Assembly: GCA_963995525.1 (NCBI GenBank)
Contig: OZ023214.1
Span: 37,697,309 to 37,761,308, forward strand
From: Escarpia spicata
Lineage: Eukaryota; Annelida; Polychaeta; Sabellida; Siboglinidae
Length of the DNA: 64,000 nt
Direction: 5' to 3'
The notes under the pieces were generated by a model that saw only the letters and a program-made list of their open reading frames with translations, had not been told where the DNA came from and made no database searches. The number at the start of each line of letters is the position of its first letter. Position 1 is the stretch's first letter. This document shows, piece by piece, positions 1-30,240 of this stretch. Both the position numbers and the translations under genes were made by a program.

Positions 1-504
1 CATATGACACATACAGCTTGGTGATTATTCTGATGAAATGAGGTGACTGAAATAATTGGTACGATTTGGGTGATTTAAATAACATAAATTATAGGCATGC
101 AGCTAAAATACATAACATTTGCAACTCAAATGCAATTTCTTCTGACCGATTTTTATTGTTCTTATATGTTTTAACTACGAATATGTTAGTGCCACCAGTT
201 TGTTTATATATATATGTTGTGTGTGTGCGTGGAGGGTAGTTGTGATTACATGTGGGCTTGTATTTATATTAGAGGACACATTTTTAAATGGAAACAAAGG
301 ATCCCATATATAACTAAATCAATCTTCTGCAGAAATGTTGTAATTGGTTGTCTCTGGTGGTACTATATATATCCAGGAATCATAACGGATTATGACGACA
401 AACGTAACGAGACGAAATTCAACACAGTTTCCCTATATAATGTATATGTACGGTGTCTCACTACCCTACATTTAAGTGTTTATCGGATATATATATATAT
501 ATAC

Positions 505-542
<38 letters not shown>

Positions 543-633
543 GACACCATTAGCACATCGAGACCTTATATGTTATTCTAGTAGAACTAAAATATGACAT
601 AAAGATAGGTCCACGTATTATATGAAACTACTT

Positions 634-982
634 CATATGCGGATCCAGGGGGCTTGGGGCACGAGCCCCCTAGACCTCTGGGATTTGTGTGCCCGTAGAC
701 CTTTTTGAATGGGCCCATGTGACCGTGCCCCTAGACCCATGGAAATGTGCCCCCATTCAGGTTAAATAAACACTGAAGCTACATCGATGCGGCGGCGATA
801 ACTGTTCAACAGCACCCCCCCCCCCCCCCCCATCTTCTGATGTTCACCAGTCTCGCTCAACGGAGAAGCTGAAATTACGGCGCAACAGCGAAACATTTTC
901 GACACCATTTGGTTCGGCCGCCAGTGGAGGTTTTGTGCCCCCCCCCCCCCCTCCCGACCAGTCTCTCTGGATCCGCCCCTGC
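634..982. mobile_element. Non-autonomous DNA transposon with GGATCCGCCCCTG ends
   Basis: The left end GCGGATCCAGGGGG and right end CTGGATCCGCCCCTG are inverted copies. The interior is short, with C-runs, and has no transposase. The end sequence resembles hAT-like elements common in animals, from general recollection. A related interior (C-run followed by TCTTCTGATGT and a GAGAAGCTGAA block) recurs at 52.06-52.38 kb. Confidence 0.5.
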
Positions 983-999
983 TCTTAGATAAACAACTT

Positions 1000-2680
1000 A
1001 ATTGGAAACTAGTATGAGGTATGTGTCGTGGCGTAGATGACACTGACATATTATATCGTAAAAATTAATCTAAGAAAAACAAAAAATCAGACATGTTACT
1101 GCTGCCAACTGAACTAGTTGGAACCAATACTAACCTATCAAACTGATGAAGAATACGCGCGAGAAAAAACGTGGTCAATGTGCAATGTTTATTCTGCACG
1201 AAACTCCGGTGTTACAGCGTTGTGACCCAGGAAAGTGCCGTACTAAGTTTCGTTATTTATAAAAAAATATTTTGTGTGTGAAAACTAATTATTTGCTTGT
1301 GTGTGTTTGTGTGTTAGCAGGCCATTTTACAAAAAAAAACTCAATTTCTTTTATGGGAAAGCTACGGGTGAGTGTTTGTGTGTGTATATGTGTATGTGCG
1401 TGCGTCCGTGTGCGTGTATGTGCGTGTGTCAGTCACACATTATCATCTCTTGTAAGCTAACTATATCGTCACAGTTCTTCTGCTGGCGCTTGGGGATATG
1501 GCCCATTTCTTCCTTCTTTTGTTCAATACCTTGCGGTAACTGCAGAATAAAAAATAGACAAAATGAGTTACAATAGTCAAACAGTATGACATTTGCAACA
1601 ACTTGATTAGTCAATTCAGTAGGCTATCATTGTAATATAAATCGCGGCGAAAACATTGCACACGGAAATAAAGTTACTTAAAATATTATCGTGTTTTATT
1701 TATATATATATATATATATAATTGTATGGATGCTTTATTAATGTCTCTCTGTATGGACACAATGCTTGTCAGAAATAAAAACATTATTATTATTATTATT
1801 AGGTATGAATGCGTAATATAGAACATATTATATACAATATATTTCGATTATGTTATGTATTTATGTTTGTGTACTCCAACCCATTAAGTATACTTATTTT
1901 TGTATAAAACAAATATATCAGATTGCAACGAAGGTTATGATTTATCATTAATTTCTACAATAACTGAAATCGTGAAATCACTATCAAATTATTTTGCAGA
2001 ACTACATTTCACCACATTGTGCTAGAATTTCACAATGTGTGCAAATGCACTTTTGTAAAGTATAGAAGTTCCTTAATTATTTTTTTTCATTATGATTTAT
2101 ATTAAGCTAAATGGTGTAGTAGTTACGTCAATTAAGATAATAGCATACAGTAATAAATAACAGCTTTGAAGACCGTGTTTCTAAATGAGCCTGTATTGGG
2201 TGTGCCTACACTGTGGCTGATTCACTTGGAAGAACCAACTATTCCCCGTCATTCATCAGCACAGATATGTGTCTATTTGTTTTCCACATTTGTTTACTTC
2301 ATTTCCACCAGAGAAATCATATTTCCACAAGTTTACCTATGAGCTGATTTGAGAACATCATATCAGATTGCAGGCGTTAGTAACTAAGGTTAAAATTGAT
2401 AATTAATTTCTACAATAACTGAAATCATGAAATCACTACCAAAATATTTTGCAAAACTATATTTCACCACGTTGGTTATGCAAACACTGTAGAGAACCTC
2501 CATAATATGCTACCACAGTAGGCAGTTGTACTTTAGGAATAGTATCTCACTACAGGCAGATATCTTACTTTCTTTTCTGCTCGGAAAACGGAAACGAGCA
2601 ATATCAGGACATGACGACTTTCTGTTTTGGCAATTCTTTGCCGAACAACACCCCGACCGATTTGACGCCATGGTGTTAAC
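1000..2680. other. Intergenic or intronic, no gene recognised
   Basis: AT-rich, with short GT-rich (1285-1435), TA (1702-1722) and ATT (1785-1800) runs. A small exon-like stretch at 1321-1367 (between ...gttagcag and gtgagtg) fits no neighbour well enough to call. Confidence 0.4.
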
Positions 2681-2689
2681 ACGCCTGCT

Positions 2690-2845
2690 CTACGCTAACA
2701 TCGCGCCTGCCGGTCCCGCAGTGGCATGCGCTTGCCTCCCGAATGGCGGACAAAAACCTTTATTGTAGACAGCCATTTTCTCTCTCAGTGACGCCTCCTG
2801 TCCAAATAGGCTTCACTAAGAGAGAAAATGGCTGTCTTGATGATA
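2690..2845 (+). mobile_element. Repeat ending in a 25-bp hairpin, copy 1
   Basis: Arms 2767-2791 and 2813-2837 are inverted copies with 24 of 25 bases matching and a 21-nt loop. The part upstream of and including the left arm matches, reversed, the segment at 24.6 kb, so this is a dispersed short element. Confidence 0.6.
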
Positions 2846-2995
2846 ACTTTTTATGAACCCCCTTCCAAGAAAAAAACAATTCCACTGCTTGAACCCTAGA
2901 CCATCTCTATATCCAGCTAAGCCACCTACATGGCTATCAATGAGAAATCTGAAGAGACCGCCTATAGTATTACTGGTGATAACTGCTGCACGCAG

Positions 2996-22239
<19,244 letters not shown>

Positions 22240-22701
22240 CCCCGCCTCCAAACATGACTTCGGGCAGTGGTCGCTCGCTTGTACACCTGCTTCGCGGGCC
22301 GCAAGGAGAAGACCACAACAACATCGTCATGATCGACGTTCACTTTGACCATTTCAGGTCAAACTTGGTTGACTGGCAATATCATATTCTATGTACAGGA
22401 TACATTTCACTTGGTCTGCCAGATATAGATAATATTTTGTGCACTGTCATGTTCTGCTGGGAATAACCAAATCATTGTTACATTTTGCTGGAGATGGAGA
22501 ATCCGGTGTTTGTTTTAATGATCATTTTAAGTCGATGAATTACCTCAGTACGTTTTAACATTATAATTAACGTTCTTAGCAATATTTTAAAAAGGAACAA
22601 GAATACACACGCACGCACGCACGCACCTATACACGCACGCACACACACACACACGCATCTTAGGAAATGATTTGACTAATTCAGGGGTTCGTACAGACAA
22701 T

Positions 22702-22707
22702 AATAAA
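22702..22707 (+). terminator. Possible poly(A) signal for the kinase gene
   Basis: AATAAA about 460 nt after the kinase stop codon, the first canonical hexamer I noticed downstream on the + strand. The assignment is positional only. Confidence 0.3.
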
Positions 22708-23111
22708 TGTTATCAATGCAATTTTATATCATTGCTTTTATGACGACTAGTTTGATAGGCAAAATTTTTAATGCATAATATGTAACCTGCAGATCTATAT
22801 GTGTGCTGATTTTGAATCAGTTACAGGCGAGTTATAATGGTTGTTCTGATGTCACTCTGTCCTAGGTTAACAGTGTTTGTTCGTCGTATGTATGTTATAT
22901 TTTTGACAGAATGGGTAAGCAAACTGGGCGACGTTATGACATGTTTTATACGTTATACATATGCACGGTTATTCTTGAATTGCAATGTGGTGTATTCAAA
23001 GTATGAACGGCACGGTAATTTACATATTACTATTAGTATAGGATGTATTTACTCTTGCATCTATAATTATATGTTTATTGCAACAATCAAGAAGTGTCAG
23101 ATTATTAATTG

Positions 23112-24201
23112 TTAAGGTAGCTGGGCTGGGTTTCATGTCAGTTGATTTCTTAATTTTTTTCTTCATAGAACATTAGTAGGTGTCAGTATGAACATCTGTA
23201 CTATTAAAAAACCAAGGCACTATCGCCATATGTCACCAATCCGTCCTTTAAAAACTAAATTTTAGTGTGTCTGTGGAAAGTCCCTTTTCAGAGTCTTGGA
23301 AACTGACGATGTTTCCATAGTGACGATTATTCTCATGCCACTAAGCTGTTGTATTATAATTATCTAAATGCATCACACTGTCAAATCACCAAATACTGAC
23401 GGTAGTTTTATTTATTCCCCGATAATGCCCGACCTCAGCCGTCAGTTGCAATGACACGTGACTGATCCCAGCAGGTGTCAATCAATCTTGTCTACCACAA
23501 CAAGTTCAACACATGGCCCTTCGTAACACAATATCAAGACAACTTGGCGGGAAAACCTTGGGGGAAATCTCAGTAATAGAAGTGTCTGTCAAATTGTATT
23601 GAAATAAGCCACATGCCAGTAAAAACGTCACATTTCTAAGTAAAAAACAAGCATCTGGTGACACGTGTATTATTGGTAACAACCAGGAAGTATTACTTAA
23701 TGTAACTTTTTATAAAACTACAATACTTACAAAGCCATAACTTGGCTATGAACTCGACTTGTGTTTACCCAAAATTGCACGGGATGGTTTTATGTTTGGT
23801 GAAGGGGTCGTGCCAAAAATGAAGTACGGATTTTTGCTGTCTTTCAACATTGTAGCACAATGTTTATAAAGCTGTATCAAACTTAATATGCATTTGTTTA
23901 CAAAAACAACCCGTATGAATGTCAATAACATGTTTGTACTTACAACCATACACATTTTTCTTTTGGGGAATTTCTCAAAATGAAATAAAATGCCATGTTA
24001 GGGTGATTTTTGACATCTTTTTTAATTGTCTTTAAACACATTTATATATCTCTAAGCAACACAAAAATCTATTCTTTTTGCTCTGGAGTATTGTTTAATA
24101 TCTTAGGCAAACTGTGATAAAAATGGTTAGCTTATCTTCAAAACTTATATTAGAAATGATTAATTAAAAAAAGAATATAATAGCCGACCCAGCCACCTTA
24201 A
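23112..24201. mobile_element. TTAA-flanked MITE with GGTAGCTGGGCTGGG ends
   Basis: The left edge TTAAGGTAGCTGGGCTGGGT and right edge CCGACCCAGCCACCTTAA are inverted with few mismatches, each including TTAA. The interior of about 1.09 kb shows no transposase. The target type fits Kolobok or piggyBac-like elements. The terminal sequence differs from that of the element at 18953. Confidence 0.65.
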
Positions 24202-24597
24202 GTAATGCAAGGAGAATGTGCATAAGGCATTCTGTTCCATGGCAAACCAAAGTCACTGGGTTGGACACAATTCCTTCGGTGACGTCACTGGCCTGTTTAT
24301 TTGATCTACGTCACTAACTGTTCAAAGCTTCACGTCATTCATAATTTAATATACTCATCTATAGAATGTACAGTGATTGTGGACACAACTGATTGTGTAT
24401 ATTGATTTTATTAAATAATAACACACATCAGACTACTAAAACAATGCCACATAAGGGAAAGATTGGTTTGTTTGATTGACGTCACTGATTGATCAGAGGG
24501 TCACCTGATTCTGGGTTTAAAGGTGACATGAACATAAATGTTCTATTTTAACCACGTAAATAACATCCTAACTATCTTGTGATATCGTAACCCTAGT

Positions 24598-24735
24598 CGT
24601 GGCCAAGGAGTCTCTACTTGGACAGGAGGCGTCACTGAGCGAGAAAATGGCAGTCTACACTGAAGGTTTTTGTCCGCCATTCGGGAGGCAAGCGCATACG
24701 CCTGCGGGACCGGCAGCGCGCGATATTAACATATT
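24598..24735 (-). mobile_element. Repeat related to 2690-2810, copy 2, inverted
   Basis: Its reverse complement carries the same blocks in the same order as copy 1: GCGC, GCCGGTCCCGCAG, GCTTGCCTCCCGAATGGCGG, then CATTTTCTC and CAGTGACGCCTCCTGTCCAA. The hairpin's second arm is absent here. Confidence 0.6.
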
Positions 24736-25189
24736 TATTCAGTCATCTCATTTCATCAGAATAAGTGTGATGCGTCAATGAAATATATTAAAGTTACCCT
24801 TGAAGTTTTTTAGATATCATAATTCGAAATAATGTAATGTGCAAACAAATCACGTAGAAACGTTGCAATTATTTATTGAGCCAACTGAACTTCGTCGTGT
24901 TTCATCAGAATAATCATCAGGCTGTACCACTTCTTATATAATTAAAATATTGAGGTTATCGTTGAAAATGTTGAGCAGTGATAATGCAAACTGCATTTTC
25001 TGCACGCGTATGGTCTGGCTTGGCGCAACTCCAGAATGGCGGACGAACTGCTTACGTACTTTCCTCGAACAATGTAGATAGCGCGCGCTGCACCGTCTTG
25101 TATTGATATACGGTCTTTGGTCATGGCTACAGACGGTTACACGATCGTGTATATTATTATTAATTTGCAGAGCGCCCCGATCTCGAAAG

Positions 25190-25400
25190 GCATCCCGATC
25201 GCGCCACACGCGCGGTTAAATTGTTCCGAACTGAGCGCATCGCGTAATCGGGAATGGATGCGTCACGAGCTCGTGGCGCTTGCAGACACTCGATCGTCTG
25301 CAAGCGCCCCGATGTCGACTACGTATCCCAAGCGCGCCACGCGGTCATTTCGATTGTTCATGCGCCCCTATCTCGGCTCCTATCCCGGTCGCCATTAAAT
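25190..25400. repeat. GC-rich segment with a perfect hairpin and repeated GCGCCCC-GAT motifs
   Basis: Stem 25275-25287 / 25296-25308 (GGCGCTTGCAGAC and its inverse, 8-nt loop) is perfect. GCGCCCCGATCTCG, GCGCCCCGATGTCG and GCGCCCCTATCTCG recur across the segment. GATCGCGCCACACG-CGGTTA is shared with 3198-3222 next to the SINE. Confidence 0.5.
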
Positions 25401-26750
25401 TCTTAATCGTGTGTGCCAAAAATGTTTAAAACGTTGATTTGAGGAGACGCCGACCTTCGAAAGTGGATAACCCAGAGCGACGGACTTTCGCGGAGCGCCT
25501 CGACTATACATGCCGCCAAGGCCCAAGCATTCCTTATTTTGTTCGTATCTTCAAAAGTTAAAGTCTGATCGCCGGGAGACTTCTACCGTTAGAGTAGTCG
25601 TTAAATGCTTAATCACGTGATCTTATCAAAACTTGTTAAAATACGTTTTGATATCTGGGGAGGCGTCAAACTTCACAAGTCGGTAAACCAGCCTGTTCAC
25701 GACAGACTTTCGAACCCGGCACGTGTGATTAGAAAAATAATGTTTTATTCATACACTCTTTATTTGTTAATGTACCGATAAGTAATGATAAGTAACGACG
25801 TTTAGTATAACTTAGCTCAACAATAGTAGTGAATAATTGCGTAGTCTGTGTTCAAAGAACCTGCTCCCCCTCAATATGCAACGACCTACCGGCACATGAC
25901 GTCGCAATGCGTGCCGTTTATAGGTCACGACGTCACATGCGTGTGTAGTGGACTAGCCAAGGGTGCTAAGGTTGCTGGCGGCTAGCGTCTTCTTTTGCCA
26001 AAGCGTTTAGCAGTAGCTACCTATAATAATTATTATTCGGAGGGTGGTTTGAAACTAGCAATAAAAACTTTTTTTCTGTTTATTGACTGATTGTTAAAAA
26101 TTAGATTGTGTGTGGGTAGTTTTCTGTAAATAAAATGGAATTTTACAAATTAGCTATGCATGTCTATACTTATTTTAATGTTTGACATCACACTTTTTAT
26201 TATTTGCAGTGTAATATATCTCAATATCTGTTCAGCCCAACAATATCTTGTATACCTATTGCTTATATAAGTATCTGAGAATGTTAAATATGATGTGAAT
26301 TTATACATAAAATATTATGTCATGCTGGATATCGTGTTTTGTTAAAACTTAAGCCAATTTAACTAAATAAAATATGTTGTGTTGTCTATATATACTATAT
26401 AATCATCCATTTGTCCACATTTATTTAAATATCATTTTTCAAAATTACTATGGTACTTGTACATTTTTTAAATCGAACATAACAGTATATCTTAATTTAT
26501 GTTAAACCTAGCCCAACGAAATTTGGCACCCATATTACCTGTATACTATTCTCTATGCATATTGAATATTATGCAGATTAACACAAATAAAATAAAAATT
26601 TAAAGCTAAATATTGTGTTTTGTTCTACAAATGCTTGCCCAAGCCAACATTATAATGCATAAATATATACAAAACACACTGTGCACATAACATACTATAT
26701 GTAAATAGTATATTAAACTACAATATGTACACTGCTACTATGTCTTGTTA
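25400..26750. other. Gene-free AT-rich region
   Basis: Two diverged blocks around 25.42 and 25.64 kb share GGAG(A/G)CG(C/T)C and GACTTTCG, suggesting an old duplication. The rest is AT-rich, without frames or clear repeats. Confidence 0.35.
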
Positions 26751-26757
26751 AAACTAT

Positions 26758-27000
26758 TTAATTTAATCATATGTCACAAGTGCCTTTTTAACCATTGTTT
26801 ATCGCGCTCTACGTGCCCTTTACTAAAATGGCACACTGCCCTTTTGAAAACCTGGGCAAAACACTGTTAAATATGGTCATGTTAACTATTTAGTCACGCG
26901 TCGCACGTGCCTTTTTAACTATTGCTCACCGCGTTCTATGTGCCCTTTTTCTGAAATGGCACCCTGCCCTTTTGAGAACCTGGGCAGAACACTGTATATG
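26758..27000 (+). repeat. Tandem duplication, unit about 122 bp, 2 copies
   Basis: GTGCCTTTTTAAC, CGCG(C/T)TCTA, GTGCCCTTT, AATGGCAC and CTGCCCTTTTGA(A/G)AACCTGGGCA appear twice in order. Confidence 0.8.
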
Positions 27001-27128
27001 TATATATATATATCTCAAGTACATCTGATAAATACAGAATAAGACAAAAACGCGGTGTAGATTAGATAATTAGCAAATAAATCAGAGCTACGGCCTACGC
27101 CTACTTTTTGTCACTCTTCTTGGCTTAC

Positions 27129-27276
27129 CTCGATCCAAAACCAAGTCGCTTCGCCTTCGCGACGTTGTTTGGGGATGTCAAACTTCGGCTCGTTCTGCTG
27201 ATCCCCTTGACAATAGTCAGGATTATGGGACATGTCACTGGTACTTGTATTATTCGAATTCACAAAGTGCTGTATC
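27129..27276 (-). CDS. Candidate isolated exon, unknown protein
   Basis: On the minus strand a possible acceptor (...tttcgtgtag) and a strong donor (atcgag|gtaagc) bound 148 nt that stay open in one frame. It reads QHFVNSNNTSTSDMSHN, then a hydrophilic stretch ending in EATWFWIE. No family is recognised and no partner exon was found. It could be chance, or part of an unlisted gene on this strand. Confidence 0.25.
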
Positions 27277-27704
27277 CTACACGAAACAACTACTGTCAAC
27301 AAGATCACAGCCTCAGGCGTAGCAGCTGCGAGTCCAACTTCCAAGTTGCGATATCGATGGCGATGAGCTGGTCATCAAATTCAGTCTATTTATGTTTATA
27401 ATAAAATAATTTTCAGATCAGTGACCAATAGTCAACGGAAGCGAATGCCCATAGAAGGAGACGAGTGGACCCCGGCGGAGATAGACTGACAAAGTTCACA
27501 AGTTAGCGCATTAGTGAGTAGACTTGATTTCTGGTAAGTACGTCTGCCGAGCTTCCCAACTTAAGTGCATCGTTGCGAAAAATGTTGAACACAGTTTATC
27601 GTCTTACAGGTTTATGTTATGCGAGCTGTTTTCAAAGTTAGTTTTGTTATCAGCATATATATATATATATATATCCAAGTGTTTTAGCCAGTCAAGAATC
27701 ATAA

Positions 27705-29190
27705 AAAATGGACGACTTTCTAATTTTACGTGAAGAAGTGGAGATAGCTGTAAGATCACTGAAGAAGGGAAAAGCTGCTGGATTTGACAACATCCCAGCA
27801 GAACTGATAATGAACGGAGGAGAAACGATGATAGACATCCTCACCAACATCTGCAACAAAATGTGGCAGACTGGAGAGTGGCCAACAACATGGACTCAAT
27901 CACTGATAATTACTCTCCCCAAGAAAGGCAACCAACAACAATGTCTAAACTACCGAACCATCAGCCTCATTAGCCATGCGAGCAAAGTGATGCTGAGAGT
28001 CATATTGAACAGATTGAAACCACAAGTAGAAGAGATTAGGGCTTTCGCAGTGGAAGAAGTACCACGGAACAATGATTCAATCTTCGTGTTCTGGGTGAGA
28101 AATACATGCAACATCAACAGGGACTATTCCATGTCTTCATTGATTTCAAGAAAGCATTTGACAGGGTTTGGCAAGCCGCACTATGGGCAACAATGAAGAA
28201 CAATATTGGACGAAAACTAGTACACATCATCGAACAGCTATACGCTAAAGCTAGCAGCGCAGTACTGGTGCAATGCGCTGTATGTGAATGGTTCCAATGG
28301 TTATATCAGTCGGAGTCCGTCAAGGATGCCTCTTGTCACCTACATTATTCAACATTTTTCCTGGAACGAATAATGACAGATGCCCTGAAAGATCACACTG
28401 GCACAGTTAACTTTGGAGGACGCATCATCACCAACCTACGGTTCGCTGATGACATCGACGGGTTGGTTGGAAGTGAACAGGAACTTGCTAACCTTGTGAA
28501 CCGACTGGACGAAACATCAGCCAGATATGGAATGGATATTAGCACAGAAAAAACAAGCAAATGACAAACAGCAAAAATGCAATGAGGTCCCGAATAACTG
28601 TCAATGGACACGAACTGGAAACAGTAAGTCAATTCAAGTACCTCGGAGCTATCATCAATGACGAGGGTTCCAGGAACGAACTACTTGCAAGATCTGCGCA
28701 AACTTTAGCAGAACTGGCGAAATTGAAACCAGTTTGGAGACAAAAACATCGCACTGAAATCTAAACTTAAACTAGTACGTACACTCGTCCTTTAAATCTT
28801 TCTGTATGCATACGAATCGTGGAACCTCACAGCGGAACTGCAAAGAAGAATTGCTGCATTGGAAATGAAATTCTACCGAAGAATCCTCGGTATTTCCTAC
28901 ACGGACCACATCACCAAAGATGAAATCAGAAAAATCATCACTCAACTAGTGGGACATTATGAAGACCTGCTGAACACAGTAAAAAAGAGGAAACTGAGAT
29001 GGTATGGTCATGTAACACGAACAAGCGGACTCATAAAAACAATACTACAAGGAACAGTGCCGGGGAAAAGAAGACAGGGAAGACAGAGGAAGAGATGGTC
29101 AGAAAATATTGCAGAATATATGACTTTTTGTTCAATGTGCGAAGGACTAAAACGAAATCTTATAAAACGCTCCGCCATATAACGACAGCA
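27705..29190 (+). pseudogene. RTE-like LINE reverse transcriptase, 5'-truncated and frameshifted
   Basis: Ordered fragments: EVEIAVRSLKKGKAAGFDN, PAELIMNGG, GEWPTTWTQSLIITLPKKGN (finger/palm), VFIDFKKAFDRVW, LRFADDIDGLVGSEQELANL (catalytic FADD), VSQFKYLGAIINDEGSRNE, EMKFYRRILGISYTDHITKD, KRKLRWYGHVTR and GKRRQGRQRKRWSENIAEYM (typical RTE-type C-terminus). At least three frame changes and no endonuclease domain in the window. Recently enough inserted to be easily read, but inactive. Confidence 0.88.
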
Positions 29191-29209
29191 TTTTGGTGTC
29201 ACACCGTGG

Positions 29210-30240
29210 TGATGCGTTCACGAGCGCGTCGTTGTAGACAGTTTTCAGTTTACAAAATCACAGAGAGCGTCAACAACTTCAACCCACATTGTGTAATGTG
29301 AAGGTCAGCGGTACTCAAATTAAGTTAGATACAGTTTAATGTTTGCACAAAAGCAAATGTCGCAATAACCTTTATCTTCGCGAAGCCATCAACCGCTAAG
29401 CACACGTCAACGAGTCGCCACGTCAATGTAGTGTAAACAAGTCATAATTAGCAAACGTTACAACGCTAATATTTTGAAAATATATTTGGCTGTGAACAAC
29501 TGCACATCTGCGTGAAACTTGACTACTATAGTCTAGATACTAGGTAGTTAATGTGGCTGTCTGTAATGGTTAAAAAGTGGGATAAGGTTGTTCTTATAAA
29601 TTTGTATTCATGGGAGCGTTTCTAGTGAAACGCAATTTTCTGTTTCGATCATACTCATAGGTAAGGAGAAAATCGATTTTACACTGGTGTGCCATTAGGT
29701 AACAAAACGTAAGACTAAGAGTAAGAGACTGGTTGTCATTCGAAATACCAACCAGCAACCTCCAAAATGTCGTAGTAACTACGCAGTAAATCAGTATGGA
29801 ACAAACATAAAACCCAATTGCTTGACATGGGTACATTTACTTCTAAATAAATCTTAGTCAACATTTCGGAAAGTCGTTTAAATGAATTATTCGATTGATA
29901 TAGTCAAATTGCTCTGTCCCGAAGTATGCCTTCTTCTGTTAATCGTAGCCCGTCTATACCGGTGAACGATAAATGTGCTACCCATCCCATGGCCTGGGGT
30001 GTCAAAACCAATTTAGGAGAGCGTGCGAACAAAACACCTCGAGCCAATCACGTTGACGGTGTTTCTAAATTAACTGTTTTGCAGGCGACGTTCCTTAATT
30101 AAATGTTTTGTGGATTACATTTTTAATTAACTGCGCGACGAACGTCGGCGTTTGCTATCGCGTGTCTGTTCATAGACATAGCGAATTGTGAATGACGGCT
30201 TTTTACAGCTGAATCAGAGAATGTATTTCCAAACTATACA
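29210..30240. other. Gene-free region
   Basis: No repeat, splice-bounded frame or motif seen. The segment after 29200 may include the LINE 3' UTR. Confidence 0.35.

Noticed and set aside
2526..2768. 80-aa forward frame next to the receptor gene
   Set aside because: Its second half is the dispersed repeat also present, inverted, at 24.6 kb.
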